NCBI GenBank assembly: GCA_965220825.1
Contig: OZ244839.1
Location: 2,170,001-2,234,000 of the forward strand
Direction: 5' to 3'
DNA: 64,000 nucleotides
Origin: G965220825 sp965220825
Lineage (GTDB): Bacteria > Pseudomonadota > Alphaproteobacteria > UBA828
The position numbers and the translations under genes are program-made. The notes beneath the pieces were generated by a model. The model was given only the letters and a program-made list of their open reading frames with translations, made no database searches and was not told the DNA's origin. Positions within the stretch are counted from its first letter, which is position 1, and each line of letters starts with the position of its first letter. This document shows, in pieces, positions 16,404-25,806 of the stretch.

Positions 16404-17697
16404 ACGCCGATCGGCGCAGGTCACGCAGGTAGCGCCGGGCGAGCATCTCCATTCGCCGCCCGGCGATCGCATTTCTGACGGCTTCCCGGTCCGGCGATAC
16501 CGTGGAGGCTTCGGCATCCCGTGCACACACCATGAGAAACCGTACACCGCCCTGGTAGGGAAGCGGCGCGCTGGCGCGGCCTATCGGGAGCGCATCGACC
16601 ATGGCCCAAAGGTCGGCGGCGAGATCTCCCATCTTGAGCGTGCCGAGGTCTGTGGCGAGCGCTGAATCCATCTCGCCTGCCCGTGCGTGAAGCGCATCGC
16701 AGCCGTCGAGCGACGTCGCAAGCTCCGCCAGCGCACCGCTCGCCCGCAGGGCCTCGCTCTCCGCCGGCTCGACGACAAGCTGGGCGAGTGCCACGGTATC
16801 GTCGCCGGAGAATGTCGAGAGCACCGTGCGGCGGTTTGCGAGAGAAAGGATGTAAAAGCCGTCGAACCCGCGCACGGGACGGGAGATCGTACCGGGCGGC
16901 ATGGCGGCGAGGACGGCGTCGAGCTCCGCCGGAAGCTGGCCTTCCGTGACCCAGCCGATATCCCCGCCGACCGCCGCAGTGGCACTGTGGGAAAACTGAC
17001 GGGCCATCGGACCGAAAGGAGCGCCGCCCGCGAGTTGCTCGTGAAGCCGCTCCGCGACGGCACGCACCGTCTCCTCCTCGTCCGGCGAGTCCACTGCGAG
17101 AAAAATCTCCGCCACGCGATATTCGGGACGCCCCCGGTTGCGTTCGAGACGAGCGATCGCCTCGTCGATCTCGCCCTCGCCCACGGAGGCCCGCGCGCGC
17201 AGGCGCCTCTGGACAAGCTTGGACCAGAGGAGCTCCGCCCTGACCTGTTCCTCGACCGTGGAAGGATCGAGCCCCTGTGCCTCGAGAAACCGATCGAGAG
17301 CGCCGGGCGCGATCCCGTTTCGCTCCTCCACCCCACGCATCGCCGTTGCCATCTCTTCATCGCTCACGGTCACGGCGCGGCGCTTCGCCTCCTGCGTCTG
17401 AAGCCTTTCCTGGATCAGTGAGCGCAGCACCTGCGGTGCGATCTGCCGGCGGAGTTCCGGGCTGTCCTGAAGGCGCGACGCCACGACCGCCACATCGATT
17501 CGCGCCGCCAGATCGTAGACCGAGACCGCCTCGTCATTGACGACAGCGGCAATCTGTATCTGCTCCTGCCCGCACACGGGCGGGACGGCGCCCATCGGCA
17601 CAAGAAGAGCGGCGAAGAGTGCCGGCAACAGAAACCGCGCGAAGCCGGCCCTTGCGCGGGCGCCCTTCCGGCGCGTGAACCTTCTGTGGCCTATCAT
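16384..17697 (-). CDS. surA: SurA-like periplasmic chaperone / peptidyl-prolyl isomerase
   Basis: The ATG at 17697 overlaps the lptD stop (ATGA); 437 residues. A basic N-terminus (MIGHRRFTRRKG) leads into a signal segment ending near PPVCGQ. The SurA N-terminal domain starts at IAAVVNDEAVSVYDLAARID. One parvulin domain follows, with YRVAEIFLAVD, FSHSATAAVGGDIGWV and RPVRGFDGFYIL. The protein would escort outer-membrane proteins, LptD among them, across the periplasm, which fits the gene order. Only one parvulin domain is obvious, as is common in alphaproteobacterial versions; E. coli SurA has two. Confidence 0.9.
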   Translation of the reverse strand: MIGHRRFTRRKGARARAGFARFLLPALFAALLVPMGAVPPVCGQEQIQIAAVVNDEAVSVYDLAARIDVAVVASRLQDSPELRRQIAPQVLRSLIQERLQTQEAKRRAVTVSDEEMATAMRGVEERNGIAPGALDRFLEAQGLDPSTVEEQVRAELLWSKLVQRRLRARASVGEGEIDEAIARLERNRGRPEYRVAEIFLAVDSPDEEETVRAVAERLHEQLAGGAPFGPMARQFSHSATAAVGGDIGWVTEGQLPAELDAVLAAMPPGTISRPVRGFDGFYILSLANRRTVLSTFSGDDTVALAQLVVEPAESEALRASGALAELATSLDGCDALHARAGEMDSALATDLGTLKMGDLAADLWAMVDALPIGRASAPLPYQGGVRFLMVCARDAEASTVSPDREAVRNAIAGRRMEMLARRYLRDLRRSAFVDIRI

Positions 17698-19868
17698 CCC
17701 AGGTTCAGCAGGTTCACGCCGATCACGAATCGAGTGTCCTGCTCGACATCGCGATCGCGAGAAAAGGTGCGGATCATCCGGGCGTCGAGCCGAAGGCATT
17801 CGTCCTCGTAGGCAACGCCTGCATTCCAATGGATTGTGCGCCCTTCGTCCGAGAGATCTCGGCGAATCCCCGCGGAGACGTTCCAATAGTCCGAAAAACG
17901 GGCCGTGCTGGCCGCCACGACTTCTTCGCGCTCATCGAACGCGACCGTTCCCTCGCGCTCCGTCTGCGGCGCCAGTTCAGCATAGCTCACGCTGCTCCGC
18001 AGCCAATCGGGCCCGAAGGTCAGGTCGGCCTCCTTGCGCCGGTTCGACAAGTTATCGTGGTCGAGGCGAAACCGGTAGCCGAAATCAAGAAACGGCGGTA
18101 TCTGCACGAAGATGCGCCCGACATAGTCCGACCTCTTGTCCTCGAGCCCGCTGCCCGACGCAAAGGAACGGTTGTCTCGGGTCCGGACGCTCTGCCCGAC
18201 AAGCGCCGTCGCCTTCGTACCGGTGGAATCGTAATAGCCGAGCCGAAGGCCGTAATTCAGTCGCGGCCCGCCCTCCACCCTGTCGAAGCCGGTAAACCGG
18301 TTGTCGCTGAACAGATTGGTGTGGTCGAACTCGAAGTCCTGTGAGTCTTCGTTGGGAATATCGTCGCGGTTGCCGCCATGGGGGCTCCCGACGGCCTGGA
18401 CGATCGGCTCCACCAGCTTGTGGGTCGCGCCGGAGCGGGAGACGAGCGGCAGGCGCCATTCGAGCGCGACGCGGGGGATCGCGCGGGCGAACGCGTCGCG
18501 CTCCGTCTTTCCGGTGGGGCGAGCGGGGTCCACCGGCGTGGCGACATGGTAGAGATCGCCCCTCAAATCCGCATCGATGCGAAAGAGATGGCCGCCGGGC
18601 GCCACGAACGGCCGATTCCAGCCGCCCTCGACCGAGAATCTGCGGCTGTCCGTGCCGGAGAGGCGCTCCAAGAACATGATGTTGCCGCTGAGGGTGAAGT
18701 AGCCCCCCGCATAGAGCTCGTCGCCCACCAGGTCGGCGTCGATCAGGGGGAGGATGATGGGGATCCGGTCGTCCTCGTCCTCCGCCTCGAGGCCCTGGAA
18801 CGAATAGGCGCGGCCCGAGATGAAACTGCGCCCGTCCATACCCTCGACGAAGAGTGTGGAGGTCAACGAATCCGCCGTCGAAATGCCGTAGCGCCTGAGA
18901 TAGGTGTCGTCCAACGCACGCTTCACATCGAAGCCCCAGCGCCAACCGGGGTCGATCTCGAACGCGCCGGAGCCGAAGACATGGCCACGAAATTCCTGCC
19001 CGCCCTTGATTTTGCCGTCTTCGTCCCGCGCATCCGTGCGCGTGAGGCTGGCGTCGAACTCGAACTGGCCGTCGCCGGTGCGTTCGCGATATTGGCCCGC
19101 GGCCACCACCCCTTCTTCCGAGGTGAGGCGCGGCGAAAACGTCACGTCCCGATGGGGCGCAATGTTCCAGAAATAGGGGACCGTCACTTCGGCGCCGAGT
19201 GCGTTGGAACTGCCGTAGGAGGGTGACAGAAAGCCGGACCGGCGCTCTACCGTCGGGTCGGGGTGGCGGAAATAGGGCGTATAGGCGACGGGCACCCCGA
19301 GAAACTCCAGCGACGCATCGTGATAGATGATGTCGCCCATTGCCTTGTCGTGAATCGCCCGCCCGGCCTTGAGCTGCCAAGAGGGTGGGCGCTCGGGATC
19401 CTCCTCGCAAATTTCGCAGGGCGAATAGACCACCCTGCTGAGCACCGTCCGGTTGCCCGCCTCCCGCCGCGCATCGTTCGCAACCAGGCGGGATTCGTCG
19501 GCGAGCAGCAAGCTCGGGCGGATAATCGTGCCATCCCCCATGTCTTCGGTAAGTTCGGCGGAGTCCGCAAAGAGCACGCTGCCGTCAGGTTCCAGAAGCC
19601 GCACGGCGCCCGACGCGGAGACGAGCCCCTCCGCCCGACGGTAGTCGATCCGGTCCGCGAGGAGCGTCCGCTCGCCATAAACCGCCGTCGCCGCTCCGGA
19701 AGCGTGCACCCTGTCGGTCCGCCGGTCGTAGCCTACCTCGTCGGCGGTCAGGGTCACGGGCCCGTGTGCAACCGCCTCGTCGCCCGGCTGCCCGCGAGTC
19801 TGCGCGGCATGCAGCATGATCGGGCTGCAGACCGCCACGAGCATCACGGTCTTCGCTATCGCGTTCAT
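17694..19868 (-). CDS. lptD: LPS-assembly outer-membrane protein LptD
   Basis: The ATG at 19868 overlaps the lptG stop (ATGA), giving 724 residues with a signal peptide (MNAIAKTVMLVAVCSPIMLH). An OstA/LptA-like beta-jellyroll domain follows (LTADEVGYDRRTDRVHASG, LLADRIDYRR). The rest is a large beta-barrel with alternating hydrophobic/aromatic strands and the LptD signature VPVAYTPYFRHPDPTVERRS. Cys residues in SPCEIC may form the stabilising disulfide. It inserts LPS into the outer leaflet. A longer open frame to 20996 just reads lptG out of frame. Confidence 0.93.
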   Translation of the reverse strand: MNAIAKTVMLVAVCSPIMLHAAQTRGQPGDEAVAHGPVTLTADEVGYDRRTDRVHASGAATAVYGERTLLADRIDYRRAEGLVSASGAVRLLEPDGSVLFADSAELTEDMGDGTIIRPSLLLADESRLVANDARREAGNRTVLSRVVYSPCEICEEDPERPPSWQLKAGRAIHDKAMGDIIYHDASLEFLGVPVAYTPYFRHPDPTVERRSGFLSPSYGSSNALGAEVTVPYFWNIAPHRDVTFSPRLTSEEGVVAAGQYRERTGDGQFEFDASLTRTDARDEDGKIKGGQEFRGHVFGSGAFEIDPGWRWGFDVKRALDDTYLRRYGISTADSLTSTLFVEGMDGRSFISGRAYSFQGLEAEDEDDRIPIILPLIDADLVGDELYAGGYFTLSGNIMFLERLSGTDSRRFSVEGGWNRPFVAPGGHLFRIDADLRGDLYHVATPVDPARPTGKTERDAFARAIPRVALEWRLPLVSRSGATHKLVEPIVQAVGSPHGGNRDDIPNEDSQDFEFDHTNLFSDNRFTGFDRVEGGPRLNYGLRLGYYDSTGTKATALVGQSVRTRDNRSFASGSGLEDKRSDYVGRIFVQIPPFLDFGYRFRLDHDNLSNRRKEADLTFGPDWLRSSVSYAELAPQTEREGTVAFDEREEVVAASTARFSDYWNVSAGIRRDLSDEGRTIHWNAGVAYEDECLRLDARMIRTFSRDRDVEQDTRFVIGVNLLNLG

Positions 19869-20959
19869 CCGTCCTCGAAGTGAAACAACCCCGCGATACC
19901 CAGAAGCGCGAAGACCGCTGGCGGGGTCCAGGCGGCGAGTACCGGCGGGATATCCCCCGAGAGTCCCAATGCGAGCACCAAATCGGTAATGAAGTAGAAC
20001 AGGAAACCGGTAAGAACGCCGCCCGCGATGGGGATCCACGGCCCCCGTCGGTTGTAGCGCAGCGAGAACGCAGCGGCAACCATCACCATCGCGCAGATCA
20101 GGAGGGGGCCGGTCAGCAGCGAATGCCAATGGAGTCGGTGCTTTACGCCCGAAAAGCCGGAATGCTCCAGGGTGTCGATGAAGCCGGGCAAGGCCCAGAA
20201 GGAGAGCGTTTCTGGCGGCGAAAAGCTGTCCCTGATGCGCGCCGGCGTAAAATCGGTCGCCATGCGGTCCGTCGCGCGGTAGTCCGGCGGCTCGCCGGGG
20301 ACGTTGAACGCCGCATCCTTCAGAGCCCAGTAGCCCTCCTCGAGCCGCGCCTCGCCGGCGTCGATACGCCCGACGAAGCGGTCGCCCTCTTCGTAGCGGA
20401 AGACGATCACGTCGTGCATCGTGAAGGTTTCCGGATCGAAGCGCGCGCCGTGGAGCACCGTGTGTCCGCCGTCGGCGTTCTGGCGCAGCCAGACGCCCGT
20501 CTTGGAGAGCGCGAGCAGGCTCGCATCGCCTCCCAGATAGGTCGCGTCCATCCGCTCGTAACGCGAGACCATGGCGGAGGCGAACGGATTGACCACGGTA
20601 ACGAAGAAACAGCCGATGAGGGCGGCGACGAAGAGCGCCGGCAGCAGGAACTGCCAGACGGAGACGCCTGCGGCCCGCGCTACCACCAGCTCGCGACTCC
20701 GCGTCATCTGCATGAAAGTCAGAATACTCGCGGCGAGCGCGATGAAGGGCAGCGCCTTGTGGGCAAGGTAGGGAAGGCGGAGAAGCGCCATCTGAAGCAT
20801 GATCCCGAAGCTCACGCCCCGGTTCGGCCCCGCCCCCCGGCGCAGCAGTTCCACCATGTCGAAAATGAAGATGGTCGCCACGATCGCAAGGAAGACCAGC
20901 GCAACGCTCAACAGGAAGCGCCTGCCGAAATAGAACGACAAGGTGAGAGAGAGGCGCAT
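19865..20959 (-). CDS. lptG: LPS export ABC permease LptG
   Basis: The 364-residue YjgP/YjgQ-family inner-membrane protein has two N-terminal helices, a periplasmic beta-jellyroll (about residues 130-260) and C-terminal helices. TRSRELVVARAAGVSVWQ is the cytoplasmic coupling loop that contacts LptB. It extracts LPS from the inner membrane and feeds the Lpt bridge ending in LptD, which is encoded immediately downstream. Its usual partner lptF is not next to it: the upstream neighbour is a divergent dehydrogenase gene. Confidence 0.93.
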   Translation of the reverse strand: MRLSLTLSFYFGRRFLLSVALVFLAIVATIFIFDMVELLRRGAGPNRGVSFGIMLQMALLRLPYLAHKALPFIALAASILTFMQMTRSRELVVARAAGVSVWQFLLPALFVAALIGCFFVTVVNPFASAMVSRYERMDATYLGGDASLLALSKTGVWLRQNADGGHTVLHGARFDPETFTMHDVIVFRYEEGDRFVGRIDAGEARLEEGYWALKDAAFNVPGEPPDYRATDRMATDFTPARIRDSFSPPETLSFWALPGFIDTLEHSGFSGVKHRLHWHSLLTGPLLICAMVMVAAAFSLRYNRRGPWIPIAGGVLTGFLFYFITDLVLALGLSGDIPPVLAAWTPPAVFALLGIAGLFHFEDG

Positions 20960-21116
20960 GCAATGGGTTGTCCCGCCGGTCCCGAACCGACGCCATTATA
21001 GGGAAGACCGTGCCTCGAAACCCGCGCCATGCGCGCGCGTCGTTCCCCTCGACCGCCGGCGGCGGCGAACGCTACCATGGCAGGAGACCGTGAGACGATT
21101 CTTGAGGAGGCCTGCC

Positions 21117-22226
<1,110 letters not shown>

Positions 22227-22260
22227 CCGTTCCCAGGATCGAGCGCGGCGCCCGGCCCGC

Positions 22261-23112
22261 TCAATAGCGTCCGGAAACCGCACCGGCGAGCATCGCGGCT
22301 TGCCGACGCAGAGGGGCGGGCTCCGGACGCCCGTATCGAAGGTCGTAGGCTCCACGACGGAAGCCGGCAAGATGGAGGTCGGCCGCGCGCGCGATCAGCA
22401 GCGGCGCCCGCGCCTTGCGTGGGATCGCCCGCCCCGCCCGTCGCGCCGCCGCGAGCGCCTCTTCCGCGGCATCCACCACGGGCCGCACGGCCGGCGCCAG
22501 CCGGTCGAACCCCTGCCCGGCGCGGATCTCGGCTTCGGACATCCCGGTGTGCGCGAGCAGATTCTGAGGGAGCGGGAGCCTGCCGCGGCCCGCACCCCGG
22601 GCGAGACAGCGGAGTCCGCTCACCAGAGTCCAGGCTGTACCGGCTTGCCGGCCGGCCTCCCGCGCCGCCGCCGAATCCGCACCCGAAGACTCCAGCATCA
22701 GCGTCGTGAGCAGCCCGCCGGTTGCCGCCCCATGACGCGCGAGAGCGGCGAGATCCGCAAAGCCTTCGTTTTCCAGCTCGCCCTCGCACGCATCCAGAAT
22801 GCTGCCGAGCGCGGCGCTGTCCAAGACGCCCGCACCGAGCGCGGCGGCAAGAGGCGGCACGATCTCGTGACGGCGTTCCGCGCCGCCGCTTGCCGCCGCC
22901 ATCGCGTCCAGCGTCTCGCGCCACCATTGGAAGCGAATGTGCCCCAGCATGGGCTCGCTTACCTTCTGCGGGATATGCGAGACCTCGTGGTGGAAGACGA
23001 TCAGCGCGAACAACGTCTCCCGCCGCTCAAGCGGTGCGAATATGGCGGAAAAATAACGATCATAATCCGCCGCCCGCGCCAATGCGCCCAGCGACGAAAG
23101 GCCCGCTGCCAT
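22261..23112 (-). CDS. Squalene/phytoene-synthase-fold protein of the NDUFAF6 type (probable complex I assembly factor)
   Basis: The 283-residue product from the ATG at 23112 was chosen because GGAAG sits 7 bp upstream; 23175 and 23118 are alternatives. The fold is shown by FSAIFAPLERRETLFALIVF, EPMLGHIRFQWWRETLDA and a second helix block with GRGRLPLPQNLL. The Asp-rich substrate motifs of true squalene or phytoene synthases are missing: the first reads FHHEVSHI. This is characteristic of NDUFAF6, the mitochondrial complex I assembly factor, and its bacterial relatives. It is divergent from hpnE. A role in hopanoid synthesis, suggested by hpnE, is the alternative but the lost Asp residues argue against it. 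Confidence 0.8.
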   Translation of the reverse strand: MAAGLSSLGALARAADYDRYFSAIFAPLERRETLFALIVFHHEVSHIPQKVSEPMLGHIRFQWWRETLDAMAAASGGAERRHEIVPPLAAALGAGVLDSAALGSILDACEGELENEGFADLAALARHGAATGGLLTTLMLESSGADSAAAREAGRQAGTAWTLVSGLRCLARGAGRGRLPLPQNLLAHTGMSEAEIRAGQGFDRLAPAVRPVVDAAEEALAAARRAGRAIPRKARAPLLIARAADLHLAGFRRGAYDLRYGRPEPAPLRRQAAMLAGAVSGRY

Positions 23113-23327
23113 TCCCATACTTCCGCTCACATATTCGAGACTCGCCAGAGCGGAATTATGCCGGAAGGCGCGCAACGGCCGCGACGCCTTCGCACCGCGG
23201 AGGGCACGGAGGACGGGCGGTGGCTTTCCGCGACTACCGGGGGTCGCCCTCCGGTCTGCGGCAGTCGCGGTTTGCCCGCGCCGACTTAGCCCTATACATC
23301 ACACCCGTGGGGAAAGCGCGGGGGCGC

Positions 23328-24590
23328 ATGAAGACCGTCCACGTGATCGGCGCCGGCATGGCCGGGCTTTCGTGCGCCGTGACGCTTGCAAAGGCCGGTG
23401 AGCGCGTCGTTCTGTGGGAAGCCGCGGGGCAGGCCGGCGGGCGGTGCCGCTCGTTTTTCGACGAGACGCTCGGGCGCAGGATCGATAACGGCAACCATCT
23501 GATACTGGGCGCGAACCCCGCGGTCTTTGCCTATCTGCATATGGTGGGCGCGCCCGACGGGCTCTTGGGCCAAGCCAGGGCTTCTATCCCCTTCGTCGAT
23601 CTTCGCACCGACGCCCGTTGGATGCTCCGTCCCAACGCGGGCCCGGTGCCATGGTGGATCGCGGTCGCCTCCCGCCGCGTGCCGGGCAGCCGCCCGTGGC
23701 ACTACCTCTCGGGCGCCTTGGCGCTCGCGCGCGCAGGCGCGGGAGATACGGTCGCGCAACGCCTGCGGCACACCGGACCCCTCATGGAACGCCTCTGGGA
23801 GCCGCTCACCGCCGCCGTCTTGAACGCCGCCCCCGACGAAGCGGCCGCGAGCCTTCTCTGGCCCGTTCTGCGCCTCACCTTCGGCCGGGGCGAAGCCGCC
23901 TGCCGCGCCTTCGTCGCCCGCGAAGGCCTCGGCCCCGACCTGGTGGACCCTGCCGTCCGCTATATCGAGAGCCGTGGCGGCACGCTGCACTTCAACCGCC
24001 GTGTACGCGCGCTCCGCTGCGACGGTGCGCACGCCGCCGCTCTCGGCTTTACCGACGGCGAGACAGTGCTGAATGCGGGGGACGCGGCGGTGCTCGCCGT
24101 GCCGCCCCGGGTTTGCGTCCAGCTTCTGCCGGAAGTCCGCGCGCCGCTCGAGACGCGTCCTATCGTGAATGCGCATTTCCGGCTGACGGGTCCCGTTCCC
24201 ATGCCCGGGAGAAGCGCGATCCTCGGCGTGACCGGAGGTACCGCACAATGGATCTTCGCCCGGGGCGACGTGGCCTCCGTCACGGTCAGCGCAGCGCAAG
24301 CGCTCGTGGAACGCCCCGCCGAAGAGATCGCAGAAGTGCTCTGGAAGGACGTGGCGGCCGCGCTCGGGCTCCAAGCCCAGGCGATGCCGCCGGCACGTAT
24401 CGTCAAGGAAAAACGCGCGACCTTCGCCCAGATCCCGGCCGCACTGCCGCTCCGCCCACCGGCGCGAACGCGCTACGGCAACCTCTTCCTCGCGGGCGAC
24501 TGGACGGCCACCGGGCTGCCGGCGACTATCGAAGGAGCGGTGCGCTCCGGCACCCGGGCCGCACGGCTCGCGCGCGCGGCCCTCGCCTGA
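23328..24590 (+). CDS. hpnE: Hydroxysqualene dehydroxylase HpnE
   Basis: The 420-residue FAD-dependent amine-oxidase-fold protein has the dinucleotide loop VHVIGAGMAGLSCA at its start, followed by AAGQAGGRCRSF and a C-terminal LFLAGDWTATGLPATIEGAV, the FAD-closing motif. HpnE reductively removes the hydroxyl from hydroxysqualene to give squalene for hopanoids, acting after HpnC and HpnD. IDNGNHLILG near residue 45 is characteristic of HpnE. The ATG at 23328 is favoured; GTG at 23307 would add seven residues. No hpnC, hpnD or shc lies in the window. Confidence 0.88.
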   Translation: MKTVHVIGAGMAGLSCAVTLAKAGERVVLWEAAGQAGGRCRSFFDETLGRRIDNGNHLILGANPAVFAYLHMVGAPDGLLGQARASIPFVDLRTDARWMLRPNAGPVPWWIAVASRRVPGSRPWHYLSGALALARAGAGDTVAQRLRHTGPLMERLWEPLTAAVLNAAPDEAAASLLWPVLRLTFGRGEAACRAFVAREGLGPDLVDPAVRYIESRGGTLHFNRRVRALRCDGAHAAALGFTDGETVLNAGDAAVLAVPPRVCVQLLPEVRAPLETRPIVNAHFRLTGPVPMPGRSAILGVTGGTAQWIFARGDVASVTVSAAQALVERPAEEIAEVLWKDVAAALGLQAQAMPPARIVKEKRATFAQIPAALPLRPPARTRYGNLFLAGDWTATGLPATIEGAVRSGTRAARLARAALA

Positions 24591-24600
24591 ACCAAGGCGC

Positions 24601-24636
24601 GGGTGGGGCTTCGCCGCTCCGGGCGAAGCCCCACCC
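24601..24636. terminator. Perfect 15-bp inverted repeat between convergent genes
   Basis: GGGTGGGGCTTCGCC (24601-24615) pairs perfectly with 24622-24636 across a six-base loop. It sits between the convergent hpnE and PuuD-like genes, where a bidirectional transcription stop is expected. Neither strand carries a T-run after the stem, so it is not a classical intrinsic terminator; it may work with Rho or protect RNA 3' ends. Confidence 0.5.
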
Positions 24637-24656
24637 CAATCCGAAGCGCCGTTCCG

Positions 24657-25187
24657 TCAGTAGACGTTCTGGGCCGATACCATGGCGTAGAGCATGGGGA
24701 TCGACAGCATGGTGTTGGTGCGCGATGCGAGCATCGCGATGCGCGCCGACCGCGCCTTCCGATCCGCATCCACCTCAACGATGCCGAGCGCCCGCTTCTG
24801 GTTTGGCCAGATGATCATCCAGACGTTCGCCGCCATGATGATTCCGAGCCACATGCCGATACCAATGGCGGTGTGGCGCAGCACATGCCCGTCCGTCGCG
24901 GCGCCCAGGATCCCCAAGGTGATGGAGTCCGAGAAATACTCGTTCATCAGCGCGAGAACGATGCCTGTCGCCAAGGTGAACAGCGCCGCCCAGCGGAACC
25001 AGAAGAGCGCCGCAGGCGCGATCACCTTTCCGACCGCCGGCTTCTGCTCGTCCGGAATCTTCGGCATGTTCGGAATCTGCACAAAGTTGAAGTACCAGAG
25101 CAGGCCGATCCACATCACGCCGGAAAGCACGTGGGTCCATCGGAAGAAAAACTGCCACCAAGCATAATCCACGAAGGGTATATCCAT
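24657..25187 (-). CDS. Urate hydroxylase PuuD-type membrane protein (Urate_ox_N / DUF989)
   Basis: The 176-residue protein has about four membrane helices. WWQFFFRWTHVLSGVMWIGL, WYFNFVQIPNMP, the HVLRHTAIGIGMWLGIIMA helix and LSIPMLYAMVSAQ match the N-terminal membrane domain of PuuD, a cytochrome-c-linked urate oxidase. Full PuuD has about eight helices and a C-terminal cytochrome c; here there is no CxxCH, so this is the short stand-alone form. Conserved His residues in WTHVLSG and VLRHTAIG could bind heme or quinone. Its function is not established. AAGGAG precedes the ATG, and a 30-codon membrane-peptide gene lies 16 bp upstream. Confidence 0.82.
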   Translation of the reverse strand: MDIPFVDYAWWQFFFRWTHVLSGVMWIGLLWYFNFVQIPNMPKIPDEQKPAVGKVIAPAALFWFRWAALFTLATGIVLALMNEYFSDSITLGILGAATDGHVLRHTAIGIGMWLGIIMAANVWMIIWPNQKRALGIVEVDADRKARSARIAMLASRTNTMLSIPMLYAMVSAQNVY

Positions 25188-25203
25188 GGCGTTTCTCCTT
25201 CCG

Positions 25204-25296
25204 TCAGCTTATGGCCGCCAGGACCGCGACCATGATCACGGTGAGGATGACTCCCATGATCACCGTTCCGGTGAGGGATGTCAGCGGATTGGTCAT
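25204..25296 (-). CDS. 30-residue single-pass membrane peptide
   Basis: The ATG at 25296 follows GGGGGAGA at an ideal distance. The 30-residue product reads MTNPLTSLTGTVIMGVILTV then IMVAVLAAIS, i.e. a short polar head and one membrane helix. The stop is 16 bp before the start of the PuuD-like gene, which has its own AAGGAG, so the two look like one operon. Small subunits of this size accompany several respiratory complexes. No family is recognised. The case rests on the strong ribosome-binding site, the clean hydrophobic helix and the position. Confidence 0.5.
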   Translation of the reverse strand: MTNPLTSLTGTVIMGVILTVIMVAVLAAIS

Positions 25297-25422
25297 ATCG
25301 TCTCCCCCTGCGATCACGAATCTTCTGACGTTAGCATAATGGGTCGGGTGCCAGTTGCAATCCTATGTGGCTGGAATCGGGCGGGAAGCGGGAAGAGATT
25401 CATTCCACCGGTGCGCCCGGCG

Positions 25423-25803
25423 TTACGCCTTGGCTGGCAGGAGCGCGGCTGCCACGCGGCGTTCTTCGGCCAACAGCACGTTGTAGGTCCGGCAGGCGGC
25501 GCCGGTATCCATGCTCTCGACGGCGATGCGGCGCGCGGCGAGCGCAGCCTTGAGCGCGCGCGGCGCAGGATGGAAGCGGGCGCCGGTGCCGATCAGCAGC
25601 GTCTCGATCGGGGGTTCTGCGGCGAGCAGCGGTGCGAGGGTCTCCAGGACGGCGTCGGCGAGGCCCGCGACCTCCCAGGCGGCGGTGCTCTCCGGCCATA
25701 TGAGCATGCTGCCCTCGTGGCGGGCGCCGTTGATCCGAAAGCCCTCGTCGTCATAGGCCTCGACGACCTGCCGGCCCTCGACGATCTTGGGCGCGATATC
25801 CAC
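25423..25803 (-). CDS. Mth938-like domain protein (NDUFAF3 homologue, DUF498)
   Basis: The 126-residue product begins at GTG 25803. WPESTAAWEVAG, LLIGTGARFHPAPRALKAAL and VESMDTGAACRTYNVLLAEERRVAAALLP are the hallmark stretches of the Mth938/Xcc1710 fold. The mitochondrial homologue NDUFAF3 helps assemble complex I; the biochemical function in bacteria is unknown. It begins 3 bp downstream of the secF stop, a placement common in alphaproteobacteria. An NDUFAF6-like gene lies only 2.3 kb away. Confidence 0.88.
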   Translation of the reverse strand: MDIAPKIVEGRQVVEAYDDEGFRINGARHEGSMLIWPESTAAWEVAGLADAVLETLAPLLAAEPPIETLLIGTGARFHPAPRALKAALAARRIAVESMDTGAACRTYNVLLAEERRVAAALLPAKA

Positions 25804-25806
25804 GGA

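Noticed and set aside
17694..20996. A 1100-residue LptD with a large N-terminal extension
   Set aside because: The extension is lptG read out of frame. The ATG at 19868 gives a proper signal peptide and the ATGA overlap seen throughout this operon.
22261..24590. A hopanoid hpnD-hpnE pair
   Set aside because: HpnE is convincing, but its divergent neighbour lacks the Asp-rich motifs needed for squalene synthesis and fits the NDUFAF6 type better.
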